From Actinomycetes bacterium (GTDB lineage: Bacteria > Actinomycetota > Actinomycetes > Actinomycetales > Cellulomonadaceae), in the NCBI GenBank assembly GCA_021778635.1, contig JAJYCD010000013.1:1-52779 (forward strand): a stretch of 52,779 nucleotides of DNA, given 5' to 3'. The position numbers and the translations under genes are program-made. Below are positions 36,155-45,953 of this stretch, piece by piece. The notes under the pieces were generated by a model. It did not search any database and had not been told where the DNA came from. It saw nothing but the letters and a program-made list of their open reading frames with translations. The stretch's first letter is position 1, and each line of letters opens with the position of its first letter.

Positions 36155-38401
36155 TCAGTGGGTGATCGCGAGCCTGTCGTAGATCCGGGTCAGGAACTTC
36201 GGGGCCCACCAGTTCCACCTCCCCAGGAGGGTCATGGTCGCCGGGACGAGCAGCAGCCGCACGAGGCTCGCATCGATCAGGACAGCCACCGCGAGGGCGA
36301 AGCCGACCTCCTTGATCACCAGCATCTTGCCGGCGACGAAGCCGGCGAACACCACGATGATGATGGCGGCCGCCGAGGTGATGATGCGCCCCGAGCGTTG
36401 CAGCCCGAGCCGCACCGCCTCGTCGTCCGCCACCCCGGCGTCGTGCAGCTCCTTGATCCGGGACAGCAGGAACACCTCGTAGTCCATCGCGAGGCCGAAC
36501 GCGAACGCGATGACCAGGGCGAGGACGTACGTCTCGACGCCTCCCGTCGAGATGAAGTCGAGCACCCCGGAGAGGTGGCCGTCCTGGAAGACCCAGACGA
36601 GGACGCCGAGCGCGGCGGACAGCGAGACGGCGTTCGCGACGAGCGCCTTGAGAGGGATCACGACGGACCCGGTCATGAGGAACAGCAGCACGAAGGTCGC
36701 GAGCACGACGATGCCGATGGCCCACGGCGCCCGGTCGAGGAGCGCGTGGGTGAAGTCGATCTGCACGGCGGCCTGGCCCGTGACCCAGGTCGGGAACGGG
36801 TGCGGGAGGGCACGGAGCTCGTGCACGACGTCTCGCGCAACGGCGCCGCCCGGGTCGGTCGTGTTCACGCGAACGCCGATCACGACGTAGCCACCCTGTG
36901 CGGTCGGCGCGTCGACCGAGGTGACGTGCGCGACGCTCGTGAGCGACGTCGACCAGGTCTGCGCCTCCGCGAGCGAGGTCTGCGCGACGATGACGACGGT
37001 GGGCGAGGACGAGCTGGGATACTGGTCCGCCAGCGCCGAGAGGTAGGTGCGCTGCGTGCTCCCGGCGGGCAGCAGCTCGGTCATCGAGTTCCTGAGCTGC
37101 ATCGAGCCGAGCGGCAGAGCGAGGACCGCGAGGACCACGAGGACGCCACCGAGCACCCACCACGGACGCCGCTGCACCCGCGTCGCGAGGGCCGAGAACA
37201 CGCCCTCCTCCGACTGGACGTCGGCGGTCCGCGCGAGTGCGGTGCGCATCCCGGGGATCTTGCTGATGAGCCCGGGCTTCGCGAGACGTCGTCCGGTCAT
37301 GGTGAGGAGCGCCGGAACCAACGTGAGAGCGGTGGCGACCGCGATCACGATCACCGTGACGCCCGCGGCCCCGAAGGTGCGCAGCAGGTCAGGGCGGAAC
37401 ACCATGAGTCCCGCGATCGAGACGCCCACGGTCACCGCCGAGAACGCGACCGTGCGCCCAGCGGTGGACATGGTCCGAACCACGGCCTCGGTGACCGCCC
37501 CATCGCCTCGGCGCCGCCTCGGACGTCGCCCGGCCTCCGCGTCCAGGACCTTGTGCAGCTCCTCACGGAAGCGCGAGACGATCAGCAGCCCGTAGTCGAT
37601 CGACAGACCGAGACCGAGGATCGTGACGACGTTGACGACGGACGCATCCATGCTGATCAGGTAGGAGTAGAACAAGAGGCTGCCGAGTCCGCCGGCGATC
37701 GAGGCGATCGCACCGACCATCGGCATGGAGGCTGCCAGGAACCCACCGAAGACGAGCACCATGATGACGAGGGCGACGGGGAGCGCGATCGCCTCACCCG
37801 TGCGCAGGTCGTCCTCGACCTGATGGGTGATCGCGGCGGTGATCAGGCTGGAACCTCCGACGATCCCGCTGACGTCGGGCGCCGCGGCGGTGAGCTCGCG
37901 TGTCACCTGCGCCAGTCGCGCCGCGACCCTGTCGAGGGCGGTCGTGTTCGCGTCCTTCGACAGGGCGGGGTCGAGGTCGACCACCACGAGGAAGCCGTCG
38001 CCCGAGCGCCCGAGGAGCGGGGCCGCAGCGGCGTTGGTCACCCCACCCGGGACGACGTACGGGTCGAAGACCGACGTGACTCCGGGGATGGCAGCGAGCT
38101 CGGTGTTCATCGTGGCCATCACCGTCGCGACGCCGGACGACGTCGGGTCGAGACCGCGGACGAGCAGCGAGAGCGACGAACCGGAGGTGGACGTCCGCGT
38201 GAGGATGTTCTGGGCGGTCTGGCTCTCGGAGCCGGGCACCCCGGGCGCGCCGGTGCTGAGCCGCTCGAAGAGCGACTGCCCCTGCACGCCGAACGAGGCG
38301 AGAGCGAAGCCGAGCACGGTGATGACCACCCACGCGAGGACGAACCAGCGCGGGTGACGCGCGACGCGGCGACCGAGGGATGCGAACACGCTGGTCAGCA
38401 T
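36155..38401 (-). CDS. MMPL-family (RND) membrane transporter
   Basis: A 748-residue transporter with the repeated architecture of actinobacterial MMPL proteins: one N-terminal helix (about 18-40), an extracytoplasmic domain, five helices, then the same layout again. The helix with VTILGLGLSIDYGLLIVSRFRE in the first half and its equivalent AFAFGLAMDYEVFLLSRIKE in the second half carry the conserved Asp-Tyr pair for proton coupling. Substrates of the family include lipids and drugs; this one is unknown. ATG 38401 is chosen because it is followed by a normal MMPL N-terminus, although the frame is open far upstream over rarA. It diverges from rarA with 51 bases between starts. Confidence 0.92.
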   Translation of the reverse strand: MLTSVFASLGRRVARHPRWFVLAWVVITVLGFALASFGVQGQSLFERLSTGAPGVPGSESQTAQNILTRTSTSGSSLSLLVRGLDPTSSGVATVMATMNTELAAIPGVTSVFDPYVVPGGVTNAAAAPLLGRSGDGFLVVVDLDPALSKDANTTALDRVAARLAQVTRELTAAAPDVSGIVGGSSLITAAITHQVEDDLRTGEAIALPVALVIMVLVFGGFLAASMPMVGAIASIAGGLGSLLFYSYLISMDASVVNVVTILGLGLSIDYGLLIVSRFREELHKVLDAEAGRRPRRRRGDGAVTEAVVRTMSTAGRTVAFSAVTVGVSIAGLMVFRPDLLRTFGAAGVTVIVIAVATALTLVPALLTMTGRRLAKPGLISKIPGMRTALARTADVQSEEGVFSALATRVQRRPWWVLGGVLVVLAVLALPLGSMQLRNSMTELLPAGSTQRTYLSALADQYPSSSSPTVVIVAQTSLAEAQTWSTSLTSVAHVTSVDAPTAQGGYVVIGVRVNTTDPGGAVARDVVHELRALPHPFPTWVTGQAAVQIDFTHALLDRAPWAIGIVVLATFVLLFLMTGSVVIPLKALVANAVSLSAALGVLVWVFQDGHLSGVLDFISTGGVETYVLALVIAFAFGLAMDYEVFLLSRIKELHDAGVADDEAVRLGLQRSGRIITSAAAIIIVVFAGFVAGKMLVIKEVGFALAVAVLIDASLVRLLLVPATMTLLGRWNWWAPKFLTRIYDRLAITH

Positions 38402-38440
38402 CGCAGGTTGCAGCCACGGTTTCCACGCCGCCCCGGTGCG

Positions 38441-38446
38441 TAGGCT
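38441..38446 (+). promoter_or_regulatory. -10 element TAGGCT, leaderless start of rarA
   Basis: TAGGCT is followed by exactly six bases and ATG 38453, with no ribosome-binding site. Confidence 0.55.
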
Positions 38447-38452
38447 CCTCGC

Positions 38453-39841
38453 ATGGACCTGTTCGACTCCGTCGTGTCGACGGTGCAGGGCACGGCGATC
38501 GCGGGGCCGAACGCACCCCTCGCCGTTCGGATGCGACCGCGCACGTTGGACGAGGTCGCGGGCCAGGACCACCTCTTGGCAGCCGGCTCCCCGTTGCGTC
38601 GGCTGGTCGAGCCGGCCGACGAGCGGTCGCGTAGAGCGGCCCCGTCCTCGGTGATCCTGTGGGGACCGCCGGGGACGGGGAAGACGACGCTGGCCTACCT
38701 CATCGCGACGACCTCGGGCCGGCGGTTCGTCGAGCTCTCCGCGGTCACCGCCGGGGTCAAGGATGTGCGCCTGGTCATCGATGACGCCCGGCGTCGGCTC
38801 GCGACCGGCGGTGGCGAGACCGTGCTGTTCATCGACGAGGTGCACCGCTTCACCAAGGCCCAGCAGGACGCCCTGCTGCCGAGCGTGGAGAACCGCTGGG
38901 TGACCCTGGTCGCCGCGACCACCGAGAACCCGAGCTTCTCGGTCAACTCGCCGCTGCTGTCCCGGTCGCTCCTCCTCACGCTCCGCCCGCTGGAGACCGA
39001 TCGGGTGCGCGAGCTGATCCGACGCGCCCTCGCGGACGAGCGAGGACTCGCCGGTGCGGTCGCGCTCGAGGAGGACGCCGAGGAGCACGTGCTGCGGCTC
39101 GCCGGTGGCGACGCGCGCAAGGCGCTGACGATCCTCGAGGCGGCGGCGGGCGCCGCTCTCGACGACGGGCCGGGTACTCGCGGCGCGGACACCCCCGACG
39201 TGCCCGTGGTCGACCTGGCGACCGTCGAGCACGCGATCGATGTGGCGGCCGTGCGGTACGACCGCGACGGCGACCAGCACTACGACGTCATCAGCGCGTT
39301 CATCAAGTCGGTGCGTGGTTCGGACGTCGACGCAGCACTGCACTATCTCGCCCGGATGATCGCGGCGGGGGAGGATCCCCGGTTCATCGCACGGCGCATC
39401 GTGATCTCCGCCGCCGAGGACGTCGGCATGGCGGACCCGAGCGCCCTTCAGACGGCCGTCGCGGCGGCGCAGGCCGTGGCCCTGATCGGGATGCCCGAGG
39501 CTCGGATCATCCTCGCCGAGGCCGTCGTGCACCTGGCGACCGCACCGAAGTCGAACGCCGCGTACCTCGGGATCGACGCCGCGCTCGCCGACGTCCGCGC
39601 CGGGCACATCGGTACCGTTCCGGCCCACCTGCGTGACGCCCACTACGCCGGTGCGCAGGGCCTCGGTCACGGGGACGGGTACCAGTACGCGCACGACGCG
39701 CCGCACGCCGTCGCCGCGCAGCAGTACCTTCCGGACGACCTGGTCGGAACGCGGTACTACCGTCCGAACGATCGCGGGTTCGAGCGTGAGGTCGCCGCGC
39801 GCCTGGAGCGGATCCAGGCGATCCTGCACCCGCGCGCGTGA
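38453..39841 (+). CDS. rarA: Replication-associated recombination protein A (AAA ATPase, MgsA/RarA)
   Basis: A clamp-loader-like AAA+ ATPase that acts at stalled replication forks; 462 residues. Walker [10 protein letters not shown] (71-79), Walker [10 protein letters not shown], sensor [10 protein letters not shown] and the C-terminal tetramerisation block with [12 protein letters not shown] are all present. It diverges from the MMPL gene. Start fixed by leaderless spacing. Confidence 0.96.
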   Translation: MDLFDSVVSTVQGTAIAGPNAPLAVRMRPRTLDEVAGQDHLLAAGSPLRRLVEPADERSRRAAPSSVILWGPPGTGKTTLAYLIATTSGRRFVELSAVTAGVKDVRLVIDDARRRLATGGGETVLFIDEVHRFTKAQQDALLPSVENRWVTLVAATTENPSFSVNSPLLSRSLLLTLRPLETDRVRELIRRALADERGLAGAVALEEDAEEHVLRLAGGDARKALTILEAAAGAALDDGPGTRGADTPDVPVVDLATVEHAIDVAAVRYDRDGDQHYDVISAFIKSVRGSDVDAALHYLARMIAAGEDPRFIARRIVISAAEDVGMADPSALQTAVAAAQAVALIGMPEARIILAEAVVHLATAPKSNAAYLGIDAALADVRAGHIGTVPAHLRDAHYAGAQGLGHGDGYQYAHDAPHAVAAQQYLPDDLVGTRYYRPNDRGFEREVAARLERIQAILHPRA

Positions 39842-39875
39842 GCGACTCATGCGCTCCGGTGCTGCGACCGTGGGG

Positions 39876-39881
39876 TAAGAT
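39876..39881 (+). promoter_or_regulatory. -10 element of rpsD
   Basis: TAAGAT here would start transcription near 39888, giving an unusually long leader of about 188 bases before rpsD. Confidence 0.5.
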
Positions 39882-39931
39882 CGTCAGGTTCTGAGCGGCT
39901 GCGTCCGACCGGAGCGACTCGCACCACACCT

Positions 39932-39961
39932 AGCTACACCCAGCTACACCCAGCTAGACCT
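39932..39961. repeat. Three 10-bp tandem repeats in the rpsD leader
   Basis: AGCTACACCC occurs twice in a row, followed by a third degenerate copy AGCTAGACCT, within the transcribed leader. The last copy can pair with the following bases to form a small hairpin (CCCAG with CTGGG). S4 is known to regulate its own synthesis in bacteria; a control role here is inference. The remainder of 39842-40075 shows a 10-bp palindrome at 40045-40054 only. Confidence 0.6.
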
Positions 39962-40075
39962 GGGGCCTTAGCCGCCAGTCCGGACAGGTACGGACAGGCA
40001 CCATGGTCGGCCCCACGCCCGCCGGATCATCTCCGTCAGCGGGTGTGACGTCACCTCAACACGACAGGATGCACT

Positions 40076-40702
40076 GTGTCTTCAGTTACGCGTTCGCGCC
40101 GCCAGGTGCGGCTCTCGCGCGCCCTCGGGCTCGCGCTCACCCCCAAGGCTGTCAAGCACTTCGAGAAGCGCCCCTACCCGCCCGGCGAGCACGGCCGCGC
40201 GCGTCGTCGCACCGAGTCCGACTACGCGGTGCGGCTTCGCGAGAAGCAGCGCCTGCGCGCCCAGTACGGCCTGCGCGAGAAGCAGATGGCGCGGGCCTTC
40301 GAGGAGGCCCGCAAGGACCAGGGCCTGACCGGTGAGGCGCTCGTCGAGCTCCTCGAGAGCCGCCTCGACGCCCTCGTGCTGCGCTCGGGCTTCGCGCGGA
40401 CCATCTTGCAGGCGCGTCAGACCGTCGTGCACCGCCACGTGCTCGTCGACGGCAAGATCGTCGACCGTCCCTCGTTCCGGGTGAAGCCCGGACAGACCAT
40501 CCAGATCAAGCCCAAGAGCCAGGCCACCGTGCCGTTCCAGGTCGCGGCCGCGGGCGCGCACCGGGACGTGCTGCCGACCGTCCCGGGCTACCTGGACGTC
40601 CAGCTCGAGAAGCTCTCCTCGGTACTCACGCGCCGGCCGAAGCGCGCCGAGGTCCCGGTGACCTGTGAGGTCCAGCTCGTCGTCGAGTTCTACGCCCGCT
40701 GA
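40076..40702 (+). CDS. rpsD: 30S ribosomal protein S4
   Basis: A primary 16S rRNA-binding protein of the small subunit; 208 residues. The N-terminal half is basic and the S4 RNA-binding domain lies near residues 98-160 (LLESRLDALVLRSGFARTI, VLVDGKIVDRPSF). The Cys residues of zinc-type S4 are absent, as in the C-minus paralogue. The gene is separate from the ribosomal protein operons and stands before alaS, as is common in Micrococcales. AGGA precedes GTG 40076. Confidence 0.96.
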   Translation: MSSVTRSRRQVRLSRALGLALTPKAVKHFEKRPYPPGEHGRARRRTESDYAVRLREKQRLRAQYGLREKQMARAFEEARKDQGLTGEALVELLESRLDALVLRSGFARTILQARQTVVHRHVLVDGKIVDRPSFRVKPGQTIQIKPKSQATVPFQVAAAGAHRDVLPTVPGYLDVQLEKLSSVLTRRPKRAEVPVTCEVQLVVEFYAR

Positions 40703-40722
40703 TCGGTCGGACCGTCAGGTCC

Positions 40723-40770
40723 GGCCGAAGGCCCTGCACGCGCCCGCCGGTGCGAGCAGGGCCTTCGGCC
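40723..40770 (+). terminator. Terminator of rpsD
   Basis: A perfect 15-bp inverted repeat (40723-40737 with 40756-40770) with an 18-nt loop lies 20 bases after the rpsD stop. No T-tract follows. Confidence 0.8.
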
Positions 40771-40778
40771 GTTCCAGG

Positions 40779-40784
40779 TAAGGT
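40779..40784 (+). promoter_or_regulatory. -10 element of the DUF948-alaS group
   Basis: TAAGGT directly after the rpsD terminator would start transcription near 40791 for the downstream genes. Confidence 0.4.
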
Positions 40785-40875
40785 TCGCGGGAGGGTCGCG
40801 ACCGGCCGCGCGCCCGCCGCTCGACACGATCCGCAGCACGATCCGAGGCCACGATCCGCACGGGAGAGGAACGCC

Positions 40876-41235
40876 ATGTCGCTCGGGGATGTCGCAGGAC
40901 TCATCGGCGCGCTCGCCTTCGTCGCGCTCGTGGTGCTGCTGGCGGTGCCGCTGCTGCGGCTCGGCGGCGTGCTCGACGAGACCCGCGAGTCGGTGCGGCA
41001 GCTCACCGAGCACACCGTGCCCGTGCTCGACGAGACCGCGGCCACCGTGGCGTCCGCCAACGCGCAGCTCGCGCGGGTGGACACGATCACCTCGTCCGTC
41101 GCCGACGTGACGCAGAACGTGTCGGCGCTGACGTCGCTGTTCGCGGCGACCGTCGGCTCGCCGCTGATCAAGGTCGCGGCGTTCTCCTACGGCGCCCGCC
41201 GCGCGTTGGCGGGGATCTTCCGGAGCCGGCGATGA
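40876..41235 (+). CDS. DUF948 membrane-anchored protein
   Basis: A 119-residue protein with one N-terminal membrane segment (IGALAFVALVVLLAVPLL), then an amphipathic helical stretch of the LDETRESVRQLTEHTVPVLDETAATV kind typical of DUF948. The function is unknown. GGAGAGGA precedes ATG 40876. It overlaps the next small gene by four bases. A DUF948 gene immediately upstream of alaS is a conserved actinobacterial arrangement. Confidence 0.88.
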   Translation: MSLGDVAGLIGALAFVALVVLLAVPLLRLGGVLDETRESVRQLTEHTVPVLDETAATVASANAQLARVDTITSSVADVTQNVSALTSLFAATVGSPLIKVAAFSYGARRALAGIFRSRR

Positions 41236-41492
41236 CCGTCGTGGGCTCGGACCGGGATTCGCCGCGCGGGCTCAGGTCGCGACTCGCGCGCTTCCGGTCG
41301 GACTTCCTCGTCGCCTTCCACGAGCGGGAGGACCTGCTCCGTCACGAGCTCGTCGGCAACGTCGACGTCGCTGCGGTGAAGGCGGACCGCTCTGCTCGTT
41401 CCGCGTCAGGGGTGCGCCGTCCCTCGGACGGCGGACGTGAGGTCCCCGTCGACCCGGACGACGACGGAGAGCTTCCGTACTCCTTCTTCTGA
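41232..41492 (+). CDS. Small charged protein of unknown function
   Basis: An 86-residue polar protein with no membrane segment; the C-terminus DDDGELPYSFF is acidic then aromatic. Its start overlaps the DUF948 stop by four bases, which supports it as a real gene. In other actinobacteria another small gene (DUF6167) stands at this position, but this one does not look like it. I cannot name a function. Confidence 0.65.
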   Translation: MTVVGSDRDSPRGLRSRLARFRSDFLVAFHEREDLLRHELVGNVDVAAVKADRSARSASGVRRPSDGGREVPVDPDDDGELPYSFF

Positions 41493-41552
41493 CTCTCTCG
41501 ACCGGCACGCCGGATGAGCTCCCACCACCCATACAGGACGACCGAGGACGAC

Positions 41553-44237
41553 ATGCGTACCGCCGAGATCCGCCAGCGTTGGCTCGACTTCTTCTCCGCA
41601 CGAGGTCACGCCGTCGTTCCCTCTGCCTCCCTGATCTCCCAGGACCCGACGCTGCTGTTCACGGTCGCCGGGATGGTGCCGTTCATCCCGTACATGCTCG
41701 GTGAGCAGACCCCGCCGTGGCAGCGCGCGACGAGCGTGCAGAAGTGCGTGCGGACGCTCGACATCGACGAGGTCGGCAAGACGACGCGGCACGGCACGTT
41801 CTTCCAGATGAACGGCAACTTCTCCTTCGGCGACTACTTCAAGGAGGGAGCGATCACCTACGCGTGGGAGCTGATCACCGGCTCCGTCGCCGAGGGTGGC
41901 TACGGGTTCGACCCGGAGACGATCTGGGTCACGGTGTACCACGACGACGACGAGGCCGCGCTGCTCTGGAAGCGGATCGCGGGTCTCCCGGACGAGCGGA
42001 TCCAGCGCCGCGGGATGAAGGACAACTTCTGGTCGACCGGGCAGCCCGGTCCCGCGGGTCCGTGCTCGGAGATCTACGTCGACCGCGGGCCCCAGTTCGG
42101 TGCCGAAGGTGGCCCGATCGTCGACGAGGACCGCTACCTGGAGATCTGGAACCTCGTCTTCATGCAGTACGAGCGCGGGGCGGGCGGTGGCAAGGACAAC
42201 TTCCCGCTGCTCGGCGAGCTCAAGCAGAAGAACATCGACACCGGCATGGGCCTCGAGCGGGTCGCATACCTGCTGCAGGGCAAGGACAACATGTACGAGA
42301 TCGACGAGGTCTTCCCGGTCATCGAGGCCGCGCAGGAGCTCTCGGGGCGTCGGTACGGCGCCGTGCACGACGACGACGTGCGGATGCGGGTGGTCGCCGA
42401 TCACGTGCGCTCGTCGCTCATGCTGATCGGTGACGGCGTCACCCCCTCGAACGAGGGTCGCGGCTACGTGCTGCGCCGGCTGCTGCGACGCAGCGTGCGC
42501 GCCATGCGGTTGCTGGGTGTCGAGGGCCTGGCGCTGCCGTCCCTCCTCCCGGTGAGCAAGGACGCGATGGCGCCGTCCTACCCGTACCTCGAGGCGGACT
42601 TCGAGCGGATCTCGCGCATCGCCTACGCCGAGGAAGAGGCGTTCCGGCGCACGCTGGTCTCCGGGACGACGATCCTCGACACGGCAGTTCGCGTGGCGAA
42701 GGGCGCCGCGGAGGGCGGCGCGCCCGTCATCTCCGGGGACCAGGCGTTCGCGCTGCACGACACCTATGGCTTCCCGATCGACCTCACGCTCGAGATGGCG
42801 GCCGAGCAGGGTGTCGACGTCGACGAGACGGCGTTCCGTGCGCTAATGCAGGAGCAGCGGACCCGGGCGCGCGCGGACGCGCTCGCCAAGCGCGCAGGGC
42901 ACGTCGACACGGGCGTGTACCAGCAGGTGCAGGGCGATCTCGGCGGTCCGGTGCAGTTCCTCGGCTACACCGAGCAGACGGCGCGGGTGCAGGTGGCAGC
43001 GCTGCTCGTCGACGGCGTACCGCAGCCCGCCGCGGCGGCGCCCGCGGACGTCGAGGTGATCCTCGACCGGACGCCGTTCTACGCGGAGGCGGGCGGTCAG
43101 CTCGCCGACCAGGGCACCATCGTCCTGGAGAACGGTGCGACGGTCGAGGTGGACGACGTCCAGGCGCCCATCAAGGGCTTGTCGGTGCACCGCGGACGGT
43201 TGGTCGACGGCACGATCACCGTAGGCCAGCCCGGTACCGCGCGCATCGACGTGGAGCGGCGCAAGGCGATCAGCCGCGCCCATACCGCGACGCACATGGT
43301 CCACAAGGCGTTGCGCGAGTCCCTGGGTGAGACGGCGACCCAGGCGGGCTCGGAGAACGCGCCGAGTCGCGTGCGGTTCGACTTCCGACTCCCGTCTGCC
43401 GTGCCGAGCGGTGCCCTCGCGGAGATCGAGGAGCGGGTCAACACGCAGCTGGCCGAGGACCTCGAGGTCACGGAGCAGATCATGCCGATCGACCAGGCAC
43501 GCGCGCTGGGTGCGATGGCGCTGTTCGGCGAGAAGTACGGCAACGAGGTGCGCGTGGTGTCGATCGGTGGCGACTGGTCGCGTGAGCTCTGCGCGGGGAC
43601 GCACGTCAAGCGGTCGGGACAGCTCGGCCTCGTGACCCTCCTCGGGGAGTCGTCGATCGGCTCGGGCGTCCGACGGGTCGACGCCCTGGTCGGCGAGGGT
43701 GCCTTCGGGTTCCAGGCCAAGGAGCACGCACTCGTCGGGCAGCTCACCGGACTCCTCGGTGCGAGGCCCGACGAGCTCCACGACCGGGTCAGCACGCTCG
43801 TGTCGCGGCTACGCGACGCGGAGAAGGAGCTCGCGGCCGTGCGCCAGGCGCAGGTGCTGGCGACCGCGGGCACGCTCGCCTCCCGCGCGTCGGACGTCGG
43901 CGGCGTGCGAGTCGTCGCGCACGATGCCGGTGAGGTGGCCTCGGCCGACGATCTCCGCGCGCTCGCGCTCGACGTCCGGGGCCGTCTGGGTGACGCGGCG
44001 CCGACGGTCGTCGCGGTCGGTGGGGTGTCGAAGGATCGGCCGCTCGTCGTCGTGGTCACCAACGCCGGGGCGCGCGAGAGGGGTGTCCGCGCGGGCGCAC
44101 TGGTGCGGACGGCGTCGACCGTCCTCGGCGGCGGCGGCGGCGGCAAGGACGACATGGCGCAGGGCGGCGGGACCCTCGCCGACCAGCTCGACCCGGCCCT
44201 GGCGGCGATCGTGCGCCAGGTCGGCGACGCGGCGTGA
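41553..44237 (+). CDS. alaS: Alanine-tRNA ligase
   Basis: An 894-residue class II synthetase that charges tRNA-Ala and edits mischarged serine or glycine. The start [14 protein letters not shown] is standard. Motif 2 region near [16 protein letters not shown], the editing domain with HTATH ([13 protein letters not shown]) and the C-Ala domain with [14 protein letters not shown] at the end are present. ATG 41553 is preferred over ATG 41514 because GAGGA lies just upstream and the family start fits. ruvX begins one base after its stop. Confidence 0.97.
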   Translation: MRTAEIRQRWLDFFSARGHAVVPSASLISQDPTLLFTVAGMVPFIPYMLGEQTPPWQRATSVQKCVRTLDIDEVGKTTRHGTFFQMNGNFSFGDYFKEGAITYAWELITGSVAEGGYGFDPETIWVTVYHDDDEAALLWKRIAGLPDERIQRRGMKDNFWSTGQPGPAGPCSEIYVDRGPQFGAEGGPIVDEDRYLEIWNLVFMQYERGAGGGKDNFPLLGELKQKNIDTGMGLERVAYLLQGKDNMYEIDEVFPVIEAAQELSGRRYGAVHDDDVRMRVVADHVRSSLMLIGDGVTPSNEGRGYVLRRLLRRSVRAMRLLGVEGLALPSLLPVSKDAMAPSYPYLEADFERISRIAYAEEEAFRRTLVSGTTILDTAVRVAKGAAEGGAPVISGDQAFALHDTYGFPIDLTLEMAAEQGVDVDETAFRALMQEQRTRARADALAKRAGHVDTGVYQQVQGDLGGPVQFLGYTEQTARVQVAALLVDGVPQPAAAAPADVEVILDRTPFYAEAGGQLADQGTIVLENGATVEVDDVQAPIKGLSVHRGRLVDGTITVGQPGTARIDVERRKAISRAHTATHMVHKALRESLGETATQAGSENAPSRVRFDFRLPSAVPSGALAEIEERVNTQLAEDLEVTEQIMPIDQARALGAMALFGEKYGNEVRVVSIGGDWSRELCAGTHVKRSGQLGLVTLLGESSIGSGVRRVDALVGEGAFGFQAKEHALVGQLTGLLGARPDELHDRVSTLVSRLRDAEKELAAVRQAQVLATAGTLASRASDVGGVRVVAHDAGEVASADDLRALALDVRGRLGDAAPTVVAVGGVSKDRPLVVVVTNAGARERGVRAGALVRTASTVLGGGGGGKDDMAQGGGTLADQLDPALAAIVRQVGDAA

Positions 44238-44238
44238 G

Positions 44239-44811
44239 GTGACCGACGCAGACGCAGCGGCCCTGCCGCGCGGGGTGCGGCTCGGGGTCGACGTCGGCAC
44301 GGTCCGCGTCGGCCTCGCGGCCAGCGACCCGGACGGGATGATCGCGACACCGGTCGAGACCCTCGCACGCGGGCACGTCGGCCGTGGCGCCGACGAACCG
44401 CCGTCCGACCTCCTGCGCATCGCTGCTGAGGTCTCCGAACGTGGCGCCGAGGTCGTGTACGTCGGCCTGCCGCGACACCTGTCCGGCGCCGAGGGCGCAG
44501 CTGCTGCGTCGGTGCGCGCGTACGCTGGTGATCTGGCCCGGTTTGTCGCGCCGGTGCCCGTGATGCTCGTCGACGAGCGCATGAGCACCGTCACGGCCCA
44601 TCAGGCGCTGCACGCGTCGGGCAGAGCAGGCCGACGCCATCGCGCCGTGGTCGACCAGGTCGCTGCTGTGGTGATCCTGCAGTCCGCCCTCGAGGCGGAG
44701 CGGGCCGGTGGTAAGCGTGCAGGGGAGCGGGTGGCGGCGTCGGACCGTCGCCCGGAGTCAGGTACGGTCGTGGACGATGTCGGGGGGCACGAGAAGGGAC
44801 GGCGACGATGA
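44239..44811 (+). CDS. ruvX: YqgF/RuvX-family pre-16S rRNA nuclease (Holliday junction resolvase-like)
   Basis: A 190-residue RNase H-fold protein with the RLGVDVGTVRVGLA motif (catalytic Asp), VYVGLPRHLSG and MLVDERMST segments and the late HRAVVDQVAAVVILQ acidic site. YqgF is known to act in 16S rRNA 5'-end maturation. A C-terminal extension of about 35 residues after the core is polar and variable. GTG 44239 directly follows the alaS stop; it overlaps mltG by four bases. Confidence 0.93.
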   Translation: MTDADAAALPRGVRLGVDVGTVRVGLAASDPDGMIATPVETLARGHVGRGADEPPSDLLRIAAEVSERGAEVVYVGLPRHLSGAEGAAAASVRAYAGDLARFVAPVPVMLVDERMSTVTAHQALHASGRAGRRHRAVVDQVAAVVILQSALEAERAGGKRAGERVAASDRRPESGTVVDDVGGHEKGRRR

Positions 44812-45953
44812 GTGACCTGTTTCTCGGCTCCCCCGCCGGCACCGACGAGCACCTCGACTCGACGGAACCGGGACGGTCGCACCGACGGACCGAGCGGCGC
44901 GGCCACCGGCGGCGTCATCGCCGTCGGAGCAGCGTCGCTCTCGTCGTCGCCTTCCTGCTCGTGGCAACCGCGGGGTACTTCCTGATGAAGACGATCTGGC
45001 CGTCGGTCGCCGGTGGGTCGGCGGCGTCGGTGAGCGACTTCGCCGGGCCCGGTCACGGCACGGTGCAGGTCCTCGTGAAGCCCGGTGACTCCGGCGCAGC
45101 CATCGCCACCACCCTCGTCGACGACGGCGTGGTCGCGACCCGGTCGGCATTCACCGACGCGTTCAAGGCGAACCCGAAGGCGTCGTCGATCCAGCCGGGC
45201 ACCTACACGCTGATGCTCGAGATGAAAGCGCAGGACGCGGTCGATCGCCTTCTCGACCCCGCAAGCCGCGTCTCGTACAAGGTGACGGTCCCGGAGGGGC
45301 TCACCGCTGCCCAGATCTACGACCGGATCTCCTCCGTCACGACGGTCCCGGTCGCGACGATCACTGCGGCTGCTGCCGACTCGGCTGCTCTCGGGCTTCC
45401 GGCGGAGGCCGGGGGGCATATCGAAGGGTGGCTGTTCCCCGCGACCTACGACTTCGAGCCGGGATCGACGGCCACGCAGATGCTCAGCACGATGGTCAAG
45501 AAGACGGTGTCGGTGCTCGACGGCCTGAACGTCCCCGCGGCCCAGCGAGAGTCCGTGCTGACGACCGCCTCGATCGCCGAGAAGGAGGTCAAGTTCCCGG
45601 ACCAGTACCCGAAGGTGACGCGCGTGATCGCCAACCGGATCGCCCGCCAGATCCCGCTCGGGATGGACACCATCAACGCCTACGGGCTCAACAAGGCCGC
45701 GATCGACCTGACGGCCGCCGACCTCAAGGTGGACAACCCGTACAACTCCAGGCTCCACCTGGGCCTACCGCCGACGCCGATCTCGAACCCGGGGCAGGCG
45801 ACGATCCAGGCCGCGCTCAGCCCGACGCCGGGTGACTGGATCTACTTCGTCACGGTCAACCTCGACACCGGCGAGACGATCTTCACGAACAACTACGACG
45901 AGTTCCTGGCCGGGTCGGCGCAGTACCAGCAGTGGCTGAAGACGAAGGGCTGA
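44808..45953 (+). CDS. mltG: Endolytic murein transglycosylase MltG (YceG)
   Basis: It cuts nascent glycan strands to end peptidoglycan chains. Layout over 381 residues: a basic N-terminal cytosolic region of about 45 residues, one membrane helix (about 45-65, VALVVAFLLVATAGYFLM), a LysM-like domain (GTVQVLVKPGDSGAAI) and the YceG catalytic domain. The catalytic Glu is in TTASIAEKEVKFPDQY (ASIxEKE family motif). It overlaps ruvX by four bases and aroE by 22 bases. The order alaS-ruvX-mltG-aroE is widely conserved. Confidence 0.95.
   Translation: MSDLFLGSPAGTDEHLDSTEPGRSHRRTERRGHRRRHRRRSSVALVVAFLLVATAGYFLMKTIWPSVAGGSAASVSDFAGPGHGTVQVLVKPGDSGAAIATTLVDDGVVATRSAFTDAFKANPKASSIQPGTYTLMLEMKAQDAVDRLLDPASRVSYKVTVPEGLTAAQIYDRISSVTTVPVATITAAAADSAALGLPAEAGGHIEGWLFPATYDFEPGSTATQMLSTMVKKTVSVLDGLNVPAAQRESVLTTASIAEKEVKFPDQYPKVTRVIANRIARQIPLGMDTINAYGLNKAAIDLTAADLKVDNPYNSRLHLGLPPTPISNPGQATIQAALSPTPGDWIYFVTVNLDTGETIFTNNYDEFLAGSAQYQQWLKTKG

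Noticed and set aside
36158-38443. A 761-codon open frame on the plus strand over the MMPL gene
   Set aside because: It is antisense to a clear transporter and rich in Asp, Arg and His as expected for the complementary frame.
40045-40054. Palindrome GTGACGTCAC upstream of rpsD as a regulator site
   Set aside because: A 10-bp palindrome is expected by chance at this base composition; there is no second copy.
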